Source: Antedon mediterranea (Eukaryota > Echinodermata > Crinoidea > Comatulida > Antedonidae). Taken from it: DNA of 64,000 nt. Position 1 is the stretch's first letter; each line of letters begins with the position of its first letter. The stretch lies in assembly GCF_964355755.1 (NCBI RefSeq), contig NC_092671.1, positions 11,231,001 to 11,295,000 on the forward strand. Direction: 5' to 3'. The notes below the pieces were generated by a model. It did no database searches. It was not told the origin of the DNA and saw nothing but the letters and a program-made list of their open reading frames with translations. Shown here piece after piece: positions 1-12,984 of this stretch. Both the position numbers and the translations under genes were made by a program.

Positions 1-1699
1 CTTAACAACATACATATTTAGTATTTGCTTTTTATTGAACAACCACAGATTATAGTGTTTAAATTGCTGTTAGCGTGTTTGTTTTGAAGTTTGCACATTT
101 TGATATATTTGTTTTTTGTTTTTAATGATTGAAAAATGATCGGATTAATACAATAGGAATTAGCATCTTTATTATAGATATTCGCAGAATGTGAAAAGCG
201 ACATCAATAATCAATATGCATAGGCATATCTTAGTACGACCAGATAAACTCTATAATAACGTATATACAATGATTGATACGATACTGTCCACAATTGAAA
301 AAAAGGACGAATACAAAAAAGTAATGAAAAAAGAGGGTATAATTTTGTGCTTTTCCCTCAAAAATATAAACGAATAAGTAAGGTCTACAATGAACATTTA
401 CATGATTTACTGATGAATCTGAATTGAAAGAAGGCCTACAAAACATGTTTTGTATCTTGTTAATAATTTTATGAATAAATTGTGTGTAGCATTTGGTATG
501 CTACTGTAGAAAGTGTTACATGAAATAGCAGCTTAAATAATATAATATAATATATTATATCAAAATAGTAGAATGTGTTATTATTTAATTCTGTAATATT
601 TTTTTTAATTGCTGTGCTTTGATTGCTAAAAGTAGGATACGGTGATCAGTACACATCTAAAAATGCATCTCAATACATTGCCCCAATGGCATGTTTTTCT
701 ACAATAAATGTACACAATATATATAAATATTTATTTATTGCGTACGGTACTTATTACTATTTATGCACTTGTTGAAGTGGGACTACTCCAAGGATACCAT
801 AAAGAAGCTATTAGTAGTATTTTATATTCCATTTAAGTTTACATCTAATGACAATATACCTGGTAATTACAAGGTGGAACATAAGTGATGTATATAAACT
901 TAAGTAGCCTGTAATTGCTATAGCTTGCTTGGGTAGAAATGTTACTTTTAAACATAATATGCTATCCAAGACGGCTTCGGATCTCAGAGATACAATGTTT
1001 ATGCATGTTTCATATACCATACGACCTACTTATAGACAATATAGAAGAAGAATACAATACTCCCAAATGCAAATGTTCAACTTGCTAAGGTTGAGGACAA
1101 AAATGAAATTGTATATAATATAAATAAAAATATTGAATAATATTGACGTATAATAGTAATCCATGCAAATTTGCATTAACATTTGATTGATGAACGCTGT
1201 TTCTTTATGGGCTCACTGTGTGAACGGGCGCCTATCAATGATACCACACGTACGTACAAAATATAATTGTTTGTACGCGTGCGTAGTTCCTCGTGTCACA
1301 CCGACGAATGAATTGTTTGGAGAACGGAAGTAAAATTATCGTGCGGTCATTCCGTGGCAAAACAACGTAACTGTGATCATTTGTGGTAAAAAGAATTGAA
1401 TTGAGTTACGTGATTTTGCCTTGAAACGTTCGAGTAATGTACTTGTACCACGTGATTGATAAAGCTGTCTTGATAAAACCTTTTAAGTTATAATTTATAG
1501 GAGCATATAACCTAACGATTGTTAATTGGTGTTGAACGATTGTGTAATCGGGTGCGAAAATGTATATTTTCAACCATTGTTACCTTTTAGTATTTCTATA
1601 AACTGATTTATGGCGAAGTTAATTTTAGGAACAAACCATTTTAAGTGTAGGTTAATTTCCGTAGCATATACTAACGAGTCACTCATTTCATTTTGCAGA
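1..1699. other. Intergenic, nothing recognised
   Basis: AT-rich sequence with short chance frames. A slightly CpG-richer stretch at 1220-1330 has an ATG (about 1308) opening a 20-codon frame; no splice link to the broken exon at 1700 could be made. Confidence 0.5.
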
Positions 1700-1976
1700 C
1701 GACGAATAGATACATTTATGGGTGCACTCGAGACGGAGCTAGCTTCCTGCTAACCGTTGATTGCAGAACGGCGATATAATAACCGTCTTACGCAAACATC
1801 ACGCAGTTTACTTCGAGACGCCACACGAAGCACATGTTCTCGAGTTTATAGAGAGCAATGATAACACTGTTTTTGTTTATACTAAAACATCAACAAACGT
1901 GAATGAACGTACGTTTCAACTGAATGCCAATTACGTGCACTTTTAAGCAGCACTCATTGAGCGCAACATTAAACAG
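1700..1976 (+). pseudogene. Broken exon-like segment of unknown protein
   Basis: An acceptor-like TTTTGCAG ends at about 1699 and a donor-like CAG|GTAGGA is at 1976/1977. Between them the sequence has coding-like codon use, but no single frame is open. One frame runs from the acceptor to about 1780 (RYIYGCTRDGASFLLTVDC...). A second frame is open from about 1767 to TAA at 1944-1946 (contains VLRKHHAVYFETPHEAH), and continues in frame after that stop to the donor. This looks like one exon with a one-base frame change near 1765 and one in-frame stop. The TTGCAG at 1761-1766 could instead be an alternative acceptor for a terminal exon. Not recognised; no function proposed. Confidence 0.35.
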
Positions 1977-3030
1977 GTAGGACTTGATCGTTATTCTTAA
2001 AATATGTTTGCCAATGACCGTTTCTTCTTTTACCTTTAATTGATATAGGCCTAATTCAAGGATTAACAACACATTATAATGTGTCTTGGGTTCAATAATA
2101 CTTACGCTCAATAAATATATTTGCCTATACTATAATTATTGTCACTTGAAAAGACTTGACAAAAAAACAGGAGGCCTATTAGTAAATAATGATAGCAGAA
2201 AGGCTAAATTAAAACCAGACTTAGGCCTATAGATAGGAATATGCAGGTATGGATATGCAATACCATATTTGATAATTATTATGGTAATATTTTTTTACCT
2301 GTAATATCAAGAATTGAAAATTACCCGATTATCGCACGGTATTGTGTCTAGAGAAAATAAACAAAATCGGCAGTTTATAATTATAAAATATCGAAATTAG
2401 GTCTACTCAATATGCCCACATTATAGTGGGCGATATTATTATTCTCGATTAAACTTTTCGTTAGTTCTAAAAGTTTATTTAGATTTATTCATTTCAAGTT
2501 TAAATAATGAAAATGGATTCTAAAAATCCCGCTGATTGTTTCGTGGAAATCTTAAGTGTATTACTCCTCCGCAGAAAAAGATTCATAAGGCATTTTCTAG
2601 GGAAAAAAACACATTTGTAATGATTGAAAAAAAAATATTATTTTTATTATGAACAATAATCCATGAAGGGATGAATTTCAACTAAGAATTGCAGTAGGTA
2701 CTCATTCACCAGTACAATTTATATTTATAATAGCCTAGGATTTACATTAATGCTGGATAGGTGATAAGTTGCTTAGGAACGATATTTGTGGTGCAGCTTT
2801 TGCAGACTAAGTCATACAGTCATGGTCAAGTGTATGTATATATATATATTTAAAGATCTCTGTCTCTAAAGTCAAATACTGCACACGGTTTCATATTAAT
2901 CTTAAATTGATCGGTTGACATTGCAAAACATTTCCCATTGAAAATAAATTGCGCTTCTGATCGAAAAATAGCGACAAATTACTGTATCTGCATACATGAA
3001 GGTTGGCACTTAAAATTGATTCCATGTTAA

Positions 3031-3158
3031 AGCTTGGTTTCTTCTAGACAGTTGACCAATGACAAGCGACGGTTCCAATAATCCATCGCTTGTGATTGGT
3101 CAAATAACTAACGTTGCGCTTACGACGTCCTTGTTGCGTCTGTAGTGGGAACCAAGCA
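3031..3158 (+). mobile_element. AGCKTGG-family MITE (short-core form)
   Basis: Begins AGCTTGGTTTCTTCTAGAC and ends TAGTGGGAACCAAGCA, with the inner pair GACCAATGACAAGCGAC / CATCGCTTGTGATTGGTC. The - strand open frame that crosses it is incidental. Confidence 0.8.
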
Positions 3159-3339
3159 TTAGATGGGTTGGCCAGTAGTGTTGAAACCATATTTAATACC
3201 TCTCGTTCGTAATTTACCATCAGCTCAAGACCCATTTATTTTCGTTAATTTAAATATTAGTTTTCGTTGATGGTTGCCTGTTTCTTCAGTTTTACTTGAA
3301 CAGGAGGTGCCCGAGTCCTGAGAAAGCCGGGACTCAAAT

Positions 3340-3445
3340 GGCGGTAACCGTAAACCTAGTTCATTGGTTGCCACTTGGACGCAAGGTTTGACCAATCGAC
3401 GCGGTGCATCACCTGGACTGTTATCTGTGATTGGTTAACACGATT
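3340..3445 (+). mobile_element. Diverged AGCKTGG-family relic
   Basis: GGTTGCCACTTGGACGCAAG followed by GACCAATCGACGCGGTGCAT and CTGTGATTGGTTAACACG resembles the short-core MITE about 180 bp to its left. The ends are eroded. Confidence 0.5.
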
Positions 3446-4772
3446 TGAGACAGTCGTTTTTCCCTTAACAAATCCATAACTATTATTAATCGTTAGTAGG
3501 CTATGGACAATAATGACAGTGATCCACAGTGCATGCTTCCTAATACAATAAAATAAAACCAGTAACATTGAAATGTACTGTATCAACTTTGTATTGTTAG
3601 TTTTCTTCGAGAAATACTGCAAAAAGATTTCCATAGAACAGAAGTTTATTTTGTATTTTCTGATGCTGGATGGACCACCCTCATAAAATATTGTTGAAAT
3701 AAAATAAAAATAAAATAACACCATTAATTCACACAAGTTTTTAGGTTAAATTTGGTGAGATTGCAAATTGATTGTATACGGTATTCCAAGATACACATTA
3801 TCCGTATAAATAGAGAAGAAAAGTAGAATCTCAGATTCATATATTGCCATTGACTCCACTATTGATATTTCCTAATTGTTTATCTTTATTTAAATCTAAA
3901 ATTAAGAATTCGAGTCGATGTTGATTGCGAATTGAAAAAAAAAGAAAAAAGATGTTGATTCACGAGAATCAGACTGGAAATACAGGCTCAACAGTTAAGG
4001 ACAACCAATTCTTTCAGTAACAAAGTCGGTATTCCTGCAGAGCTATTTCAGACCAGTTTTTTTACATTATGAATGAAAAGCCCTTCTATAGGCTCGATTT
4101 GTGAAATGTTTTTTAAAACATACATACATCACTAGAAAAATACCATTTAAAGGCACATCAATTAAATCAGAAGTCTTTGAGACGCCAAGATACATCTATT
4201 AGCTATTTAGAGATTTTCAATAATTATACTAATGCTTTAATGGATTCTAATTTGAGGTCGTACGATAATTCTCTCTTGATATTTAATAAATTGTTAATTG
4301 TTAGTAGAAACGGCATTTTCATCGCATTAACCTGAATCAATCTTGAACTTTAATTGATTTTGAATTTTTAAAATACACAACAAAGTAGATTGTGATTAGA
4401 ATGATTATAATCACTCTTCAACTTATTGACATTCAATCCAAAAGAAATTGCACCTTTAAAATTTAGCAAATATTATCTCCCTATGCCTAAGTATTTTATT
4501 GTTTTATCTGTAGACACTGTGTGGTATTTAATGAACTGACACTTACAGTTTATGCGTGTTTAATGATTCGATCTAAAAACCGTCAAACTAATTATTTATT
4601 TGTAAAACGCAAATTACCGGTACTGACGAGTTTACGATCAAAGACATGCACAGCATGTACAAAATATGAAAAAAAATATATGTTTAACCACAGATTATCG
4701 TTTAAAACCCATTGTGCCTAGGTGGCAGGATTCGAGTGTTTATATGACCACAGTGTGTATAAGGGTCATGAC

Positions 4773-4929
4773 CAGAGGGTGTAACGGCTATGAGCGCTCA
4801 CTGTCTAAACCCTCTGAGCAGTGGCCAGAGAAAAAAAAACAGGCATTAAAATATGTCGGAAAAGGCTAAGAACGCCTCTAGCGTTGGAGGGCCACATCAG
4901 GGGCCTCAGGCCTTTACGTTACGCTATTG
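4773..4929 (+). mobile_element. hAT-like MITE, 157 bp, with exact 8-bp TSD
   Basis: Ends CAGAGGGTGTAACGG and (inverted) CAATAGCGTAACGT form imperfect terminal inverted repeats. The element is bounded by the exact 8-bp direct repeat GTCATGAC at 4765-4772 and 4930-4937. An 8-bp duplication with CAG..G-type ends is typical of hAT transposons. Inner landmarks GAGCGCTCACTG and GCGTTGGAGGGCC recur at 42662-43043 (inverted) and 63889-64000. No coding capacity. Confidence 0.85.
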
Positions 4930-5222
4930 GTCATGACGTAAACATGGTAACGTGTAAATAGAGAAGAGTATTATTTTCATTTATCTGTACAGTACAATTT
5001 TAAATATACAATATGTATAATGTATCACTAATTATTTTATCAATGGTTCTATTATAGCTCCATATGTATAGAGTCTATTTACCTTTATGCCAAATTTGTA
5101 TCTATATTGTTTTAGGAATGACAGAATTAGTTATACTATTATACTTTTATAATGAGAAGAAATTACAATAAAGGTGGGTGATTCCCACGAAAGATAAAAA
5201 AGAGAAGAGTATTACAATTAAA

Positions 5223-5247
5223 CATCATCATCATCATCATCATCAGT
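5223..5247 (+). repeat. (CAT)n microsatellite
   Basis: Eight uninterrupted CAT units. The same trinucleotide dominates the 32-36 kb block. Confidence 0.9.
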
Positions 5248-5329
5248 ATTCCCATCTTTATTATAAAAAGATATTCATAAAAGCAATATAGTAGCAGTAA
5301 TTATCAAATATGTATTGTCCCACAGAAAA

Positions 5330-5595
5330 GATTAATTAAATCAGACTTTGAATAAGTTATTTTGTAGTTTTATACAGTTAATCACTTCCGTAGAAAAAAA
5401 TAAAGAAAACAAAATGTTGTGTTTTCACTTATAAAACGACAAAATAAATGATTAAATTCAAACAAAATTGGCAGCCAATTTGACTATATTTTGCTTTAAA
5501 TTACAGTTTTTTAGGTAAATAATAGTTTTCTTTAATTCAATTTTTCAAAAAGTGGATAATTATTATGTGACATTAAAATAGCATATTAAAGTTTT
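5330..5595 (+). mobile_element. Solo arm of the long-inverted-repeat element
   Basis: Runs from GATTAATTAAATCAGACTTT through TTAATCACTTCCGTAGAAA and GCTTTAAATTACAG to GACATTAAAATAGCATATTA. It is collinear with 20461-20696. No partner arm was found nearby. Confidence 0.7.
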
Positions 5596-6737
5596 TTCTT
5601 TAACAATAATTTATAGAAAAATTAACTATAGTTCTTGATCCAATTTCAATTAAATTTAAACAAATTAAAAAAAAGGATGTTATACCACAAAATAAATTCA
5701 ATTTATAAGTATCTGTTTTATCAACAATTGAAATCAATTTACAGATTACTAGTATAGGCATATTTGAATTTCTCAACAATTGTAAGTGTAACTCTGTGGT
5801 ATCTATTGGCATCTAAATCTAAATCTTCATGCTATTGATATGGAATATTATTATATTCTTCACACCACCTGCTGATAATGCAAAGATTAAAATAGTGGTA
5901 AGGCACTTTCATAGCTGGCATAGTTAAGCACACGATGCTTAGTTATTATAGGAGAGATCGATGAGGCGTTTACAGCCTCGCGGGAGCAAACGCAGTACAC
6001 TAATAGTAAACAAGAATTCTATCTCTAACTTTGTATAAAGTATAAACAGCTTGAGCTCTCCCATCATTAATTTTCTAGTAAATTAAAGGCTGTACACACT
6101 CGTTTTTTTATTGGCTATTATCCAATGCGTTTGGAACACATGCGCACTAAAGAACATATATATTTTTATTTATTACGGTATAAAACATGAACAACAAGAA
6201 ACTCGAAATATTATTCAAATAACTAATTAACAAAATCAATAATTCCATTGTGTACAATTTTAAATTCGTTAAATATAAAAATCTGGCTTAACAATTAATT
6301 ATTCAACCATGTATTTCAGTTTAAGTTTTGTATATATTTAATACACCTAGATTTCTATCTAAATAACTTGCGATAGTCACTTAAGATATATCTAGTGACA
6401 GTGGCATAGCGTTCTATCACAACTAGTTCCTTTCAGTTTAGTTGAGTTGTTTTCAGTTTCAGGCAAACATAAGATATTTTATTCCTAATTTTTAAAAGGA
6501 AATTTAAATATTAGTATTAATTCGAATACTATGGTTAGCAGACGATTGTAATATTGTTTTACAGACAGAGTGTGTCCATAATTCGTGAGATATTTCCCAT
6601 GCGTTGGGTATACTGCACAATCCATACCTTATTTCATTAAAAAATGTCTACAATTGCACTCCACCGCACCCCCATTGACGGTAGGATGAAAGTGATTTGG
6701 ACCAAGTCTGTACTTTTTTATGTTCACCGATTTTTGT

Positions 6738-6825
6738 CTCAAAGTACTATACGTATGGAACGCCATATGTGCCAAAATATTTATCTGTTTACTAATATAA
6801 GGTGAAACACAATCTAGAGCCCAGA
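6738..6825 (+). repeat. Dispersed repeat with GAACGCCATATGTGC core, copy 1
   Basis: ACTATACGTATGGAACGCCA then TATGTGCCAAAATATTTATC and TTTACTAATAT(A)AGG. Related copies lie at 16940-17035, 15355-15455 (inverted) and 58995-59065. Probably the end of a DNA transposon; boundaries unknown. Confidence 0.6.
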
Positions 6826-9370
6826 CTAGTATAAAAGGCACGAAGTACGAAAAGTGCATGATTTCCGGATTTAAAGTAAAACGGGAACGTCATCAATACG
6901 TGTGTATCACGCGGATTAAAAAAATGTAAACGCAAGAAACGTGCATTTAGTACAATGAACAAATTCCATTATTGTATATAATTCCTTCACGTTCAATCTT
7001 GAATGATTTGCATAGTTTTAAGCAGAAATTACAATTTATTTTATGGATTTAGGGCCTATTCCTCGAGGGTTACTCTTAATCATGTTTCCCGCTATCTTTT
7101 TGCCTGCCTGTTTTATTCGGTACTTATTTATTATTGCAATTATGCAAATTACTTTTCCTCGGTATACTGTTGTACAAATTATAGCGTTCTTTTCCTGTAC
7201 TTTTAAACTGTAAAATAGTAACGTAATTAGGAAACAAATTACGAAGATAATCAAAACTATAAAATTATATGTTACGAAGGAACTTATATTGGATGTAAAC
7301 GTTACTTCACGGATTACCTATTTGAAATCATCTGATGTCTATTTGCAATTTTTGAAATGTTAGAAATATCATGCGGATTTATCTATAGAAGATAATAATA
7401 TTATTACATAATCCGCGCAATAAATACATTATTTATTTACTGGAACCCTCTTGATAATTTCTTTAAGAAGTTCAAGATTGCCTCCTTCATGAGCACAGTA
7501 CGTATACGACACATTAAAATCCAATAAGCGTGAAGAATATGTATGAAATCAAATACGTGATTTCTCTTAAATCACAGATGTATGATTATTTTTACTTCAA
7601 TGCAATACACAATCTCCCAACTCAATTTCGGGCAACGCTTGATTAATCATTAAGACATGTGCTATGTATAAAATATGAGACAGGTGAACCGATTGAAGCG
7701 GTATGGCAACGATAATACGGTTCGTCAGCTTATTTGTAAATTGAATTTACGCATTAATTCTCCAAAAGCCATGAAATTACATGTGAACATTAAGGTCGAG
7801 GGTTCGTTTATTTTTTAAGGAAGAATATTCCGTAGTCAAATTGCACTACGATTTAACAGCATGATTATTTTGTTAATCATTTTGTTCAGGCGTGAAAGAA
7901 TGCACTATACAAGGCTTTAATTAGTGGTATCGATTGATTTACTAAAACCCAATATAGGTTCATATCTCGTCTGTTGCCACTCAATTCTTGTCTTTCAATT
8001 GGCGAGACGAAACCTCATTATAGTACAGATAGTACATAGAACAACATACATCTAACTTCAATTAATGCATTTATTTTAAGAAAATATGATCACATATTGG
8101 CTAACATGAAATCAATACAATTTGACAATCGGGATAGTTTGTATTAACTTATTCCCCTTATCTCTGCTTTTGTTAAAAATTAAACTGAAACACGATTCAA
8201 TTGTTGACATATACATTATTAAGTTCACATGTTTACACAAATAATTCAGAGTAAAAGGTACAGTCAACAAAATTACATCCATTGTCGTAATCAGAGGACC
8301 ATATATAATTACCAGAAATGTTCATTTGATTTCCAGCACGTAATTACTCGAACGCCTTCATTAATTCTTCAATAACGTTATGGTTCTTAGACATCCATTC
8401 ATCTGTAATTTATAGAAATTTCAGAAGTTCACTACTTTAACTTCTTATTTGTATACATTTGTATACATGACAGCGTATGGTCTGACATTGTTAAAAACGT
8501 ATAAGGTGACATTTTCACAATACAAACAATAAATAAACATACATTTTGTTTGCAATAACACTTGTTATTCTCTGCAAGCAATTAATGGAGTAGATCACAT
8601 TTTCCATGAATGTGCTAAGTAAAATGAGTTTTAAATCGATAGTAACTAACGATCGATGGTGTTTATATTGTTGAACGCATTTGAACTGTAAAACCAATCA
8701 AAGTATTTGTTATGTGACGTGTTTGAACTGGTGTTATATTTTATAACATCTTAATATTTCCACGAATCTGTTATTAAATTTTTTTTATGAATGTAAACAA
8801 CAAAAGTAATAATAATTATTGCAAACAGATACATAAGAAATGGTATTGAACAAACTACGAACGATATTTAAAAATAATGCAACTTAATACATTTATTATT
8901 GGTTATGATATAATTCACCATCTCTTCTGACAGTTGAAATCAAACATTGATTTAAACGATTAGGAAACAACTATATATATCACTGCTCTTTATATAAACT
9001 TATTACTTGACCAACGAAACTTAATCATTCCACAACGACCGTTACCCTAACAAGTTTAGCTAAACTTTGACCAAAAAGGGTATTCTTCAGAAATTGATCT
9101 TACTTGATAGGGGGATTATGTCACTTAAGATTAACTATAAATCAGGATAAAGAATTCTTTTCCTGGATTATAAGAATACGATATAATGATCCGATAAAGT
9201 TAATGCTAACTTGAATTTAAGTATGATCTAGATGTCTACATGCGAGTTATGTTAAAGTGGCACATTTGGCAAAAAAAAAGTTTCTAATGATGATTTCAAT
9301 CATTTTAAAGGTATATCGCCGTATAGGTAATCGTCAATATCAAAAGCGTAGGTTAGCTAGTTCGGATGGC

Positions 9371-9391
9371 GGGGTGGGTGGGGATAGGGGG
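9371..9391 (+). other. Canonical G-quadruplex motif
   Basis: GGGG-T-GGG-T-GGGG-ATA-GGGGG: four G-runs with loops of 1, 1 and 3 nt, in DNA that is otherwise strongly AT-rich. Role unknown; no gene is near. Confidence 0.7.
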
Positions 9392-9600
9392 TGTAGAGGT
9401 GATCTACTGTTGCACTTTCAACCCTTTTCTATCTTTATATTATTCCTATCATTCTAAAATACTGAAAAAAGCCATAAACATTTCTTGTTGATTTTTTTTT
9501 TTTTATTTTATAAGATCATTCCATTACAAGTATATATGTATACGAGTACACGGAAAAGACACACTTATAATGTCAAAGTGCAAAGTCTACGTGGTAGAAC

Positions 9601-9630
9601 CATGGAGGTATAACTATATATACCTTCATG
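9601..9630. mobile_element. 30-bp palindromic insertion with 7-bp direct repeats (copy A)
   Basis: The palindrome has arms CATGGAGGTATA and TATACCTTCATG (one mismatch). It is bordered by GTAGAAC at 9594-9600 and 9631-9637, which extends to 8 bp, GGTAGAAC, if the terminal G is shared. Copy C at 40727 has the same length and arms at an unrelated site. Confidence 0.6.
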
Positions 9631-9883
9631 GTAGAACATAGTGCGAGAAGCAAAGATAATACTTCTTTTCCTTAGGTAATCCATCAACCTCTACCTCGCT
9701 TAATCAACTCACCCTCAAATGTCAAATGTTTTATAATCTATGATTTTGACTTTTAGTTTTGCACCTGGCTTGTAAAGTGTATATCCGAATTGATAGTGTA
9801 CACAAATGTGTCCCATCCATCAACTGTGTTGATAATGACAGTTCTTAACCCTAGTATTTATCATAAAAGTATTAAGACGCGCT

Positions 9884-10013
9884 GTGATACCTAGGGCCTA
9901 TTTACAAAGTTTGTAACAAATAGGCGCCACCAACGTCTACTGTAAAGTATTACGATACACTACGATACCTGGGGCCTTAAAAAAGTTTTACACCTAGGCG
10001 CCACCAACGCCAC
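9884..10013 (+). repeat. Diverged duplication ending in GGCGCCACCAACG
   Basis: GATACCTAGGGCCTATTTAC ... TAGGCGCCACCAACG (9884-9942) and GATACCTGGGGCC ... TAGGCGCCACCAACGCCACC (9965-10013) are two copies about 80 bp apart. Confidence 0.75.
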
Positions 10014-11361
10014 CTTGTAATATTTTGTATTGATCCTGAAAACTTAATTTATGTTAACTTTATCGTTGGAAAACCTTCAAAACTTTCAAACAAAAATTCG
10101 AATCTCACAGAATTCCAGAGAGATATTCCCGTTTTCACCAGTGTTTATAGTTTTATTGTAACTTTCATTTATATTTAAAAAAAAACTTAGTGCAAAGGTA
10201 ACATGGACAATCTCAGTGTTCAGGGTTATATTCATGTTCTATATCATGAAATTAAAACAACGATACAATAAATAAAAGGATATTAGTTTGAAAGGTGATG
10301 AGTTAATTGTAGGTCTAATAAACAACGGAAATGGCGGTTTACAATAGATACCATCTTGAGCTTCGAGTATTAATGATAAAAAAAGGGAAGGTGCATTATA
10401 TACAACTTTAGTAGTATATAGTAGTATAGCGGAATAAAATCAATTTGAGAATATTGGCAAATGATCGTATTACTATTTTGACAATATAATATACACATTA
10501 ATTTCAGCTTTAATTGTCATCAACATATCAGCTTACTCATTTAAACGAGGTATACATGGATAATAGAACTTCTACAATTTTATATTTTATTGCTGATATC
10601 AAAGAATAGTTCAAATTTAGATTGATATTGGACCTACATTTCAGTATCATTGAATATTAATTTAAATCTTCCTTTTTATAGATAGACATCATATTTATGC
10701 TATTCTAAATAGCAACAGCTCTCCAGTTTGCAATTTCCTCCAAGGATTAGACTACGTTTTAAAGGTTTTACAAAAAATCAATAATATTTGTGATTAACCA
10801 CCGTAATTATTTCAATTTACCGGTTTGAAGAATGTTAGCTAGAATGTTAGTAATTTGTTGTTTTCTTTTAAATCAACTGTGATGAAATAGCATTAATCAT
10901 CTTACTCGACGTCGGAGAACCGTCTTTAGTTTAATTACTTTTCATAATGTTTCACACGTACCAGCGCCAATTAAACACAATTGCCGTATATCATTCTTTT
11001 TATATCGGAACTCTTCCAAATCACTGATTTGTAAAATTGTTCTTATATTTTTGTAGTAGTAATATTTATAAATTAAGGTAAACTAATGTCTTAAAATTGC
11101 AAGGTTCTATGAAATAAATAAATTCTATTTTTTTACACACACTGCAAACACTACTGCAGTACTCGGTAAGTATACTGTGTAACTTTAGAATATGACAATT
11201 ACCGGTACTTATTCTTAATAACTTCCTTATAGGATGGAAAGTATCATCCAACATGGCTAGTATTTATACACATCTATTGCATTGAGTGCATATATTTTGA
11301 ATCATGGATGGTCACCGGTGTATTTTGGAGGAAGGATCATAAAAGATAAATATCGGAAAAT

Positions 11362-12048
11362 GGAGTCCAACTCAAGAAGTCCAAAAGAACTCACAAAGTT
11401 CTACTCAAGAAGTCCAAAAGAACTCAGGAAGTTCTACTCAAGAAGTCCAAAAAACTCATACACTTCTACTCAAAAAGTTTAAAAGAACTCATGAAGTTCT
11501 ACTTAAGAATTCCAAAAGAACTTATGAAGTTCTACTCAAGAAGTCCATTTCAAGAAGTCCAAAAGAACTTATGAATTTCTACTCAAGGAAGTCCAACAGA
11601 ACTTATGAAGTTCTACTCAAGAAGTCCATTTCAAGAAGTCCAAAAGAACTTATGAATTTCTACTCAAGGAAGTCCAACAGAACTCATGAAGTTCTACTCA
11701 AGAAGTCCATTTCAAGAAGTCCCAAAGAACTCATGAAGTTCTACTCAAGAAGTCCATTTCAAGAAGTCCCAAAGAATTCAAGAAGTCAATTTCAAGAAGT
11801 CAAAAAAAACTTATGAAGTTCTACTCAAGAAGTCCATTTAAAGAAGTCCAAAATATTTTATGAAATTTTCAAGAGGTTCAAAATAACTCATGAAGTTCTA
11901 CTTAAGAAATCTAAGAGAACTCATGAAGTTATACTCAAGAGGTCCATTTCAAGAAGTCCAAAGAACTCAAGAAGTTCTACTCCAGAAGTCCAACAAAAAG
12001 TCCAATTCAAGAAGTCAAACTCATGAAGCCAAACACAAGAAGTCCAAC
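11362..12048. repeat. 33-bp minisatellite with 11-residue incidental frames
   Basis: About 690 bp of imperfect tandem copies of a unit near AGAACTCATGAAGTTCTACT + CAAGAAGTCCAAA (33 bp), with extra short CAAGAAGTCCATTT inserts. The unit contains the inverted pair AGAACT/AGTTCT. Because 33 is a multiple of 3, it yields open frames repeating KELxKFYSRSP (11282-11482 and 11571-11816). These stop or shift at insert boundaries and look incidental. Confidence 0.9.
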
Positions 12049-12984
12049 TAACTAATTTCAACATAATATACAATGGTCTTCTACAAAATATTCTGCATTA
12101 ATAACTAAACATTTCCTATACACTACATTAAGAATTACTTGGCTTTCAAGTGTTTAAAACTATTTAAATTTTAATTACAGATATAATTTGTCACGTCTAT
12201 GTGATAATTTTTTCCAAAATAATCAGCAATATAATTGGTAAAAATATTATTGTTTGATGAATAATATCTTTAAATAGCAACTTCATTTAGCCTGGATCCC
12301 AAAGGAAATGGTAAATCTGAATTTAAATGTATCAAATACGTATTAAACTTATTGTTAATTCATGGCATCATGACAGATAAAGGTTGCCAGGTTCTCTCAC
12401 TTTGCGTTAGACTATACAGTATAATATTGAATCTACAAGTATGGCTTTAACACATAATTAGCAACGAGCCTCTAAAAGGCACTTTTCTTAAAATTACTTA
12501 ATACACACGCGTCAAAAAGACAATTCCGTCAGTCATTATTTTAGTCCTACGACTGTATAATAATTACTATTATAGTATTTAGGTTCAGAAGTTCAGTTAA
12601 ATTATAATAATTAAGTTACGAACGTATTATAGTACATTGAGTGATATGTGCTATTGGAATTCGGTTAGTGATTCTTAACTACTTACTATTTCATACGCAA
12701 TGAACGCATTCGCTCTGAGCAAATATAAAAAAGCTCAATCTAAGTTGAAAGTTTTATGAACAAAAATGCAATTAATCACAGTTTCAATTTGCAATTATAA
12801 TGTCAAGAACAGTGATCGATGATCGTACTGCAGGTACGTAGTATAATATGCCTGTAGCATCAATATGGTCATGTAAGTCTCAATAGTTTGTTACAATTTC
12901 TACATGAAAATGTAATTAAAGAATAGTTTTGTAAACAGACACCATAAACCACACTCTTCCTAGTCCGTTGACGATTTCATAGAT

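Larger units (their letters stand above)
4938..9370. other. Intergenic; repeats listed separately
   Basis: Apart from the CAT run, the solo inverted-repeat arm and the 6738 repeat, I see no gene, RNA or mobile-element signature. All frames are short and interrupted. Confidence 0.5.
9638..12984. other. Intergenic; minisatellite listed separately
   Basis: Holds the duplication near 9.9 kb and the 33-bp minisatellite. The remainder is AT-rich without recognisable features. Confidence 0.5.

Noticed and set aside
3356-3736. 126-residue open frame on the - strand
   Set aside because: Its C-terminal part is a diverged AGCKTGG-family MITE and the rest is AT-rich low-complexity sequence; no domain or homology recognised.
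11282-11816. Ser/Lys/Phe repeat open frames on the + strand
   Set aside because: Products of the 33-bp minisatellite, whose unit length is a multiple of three. Frames break at unit-length changes.
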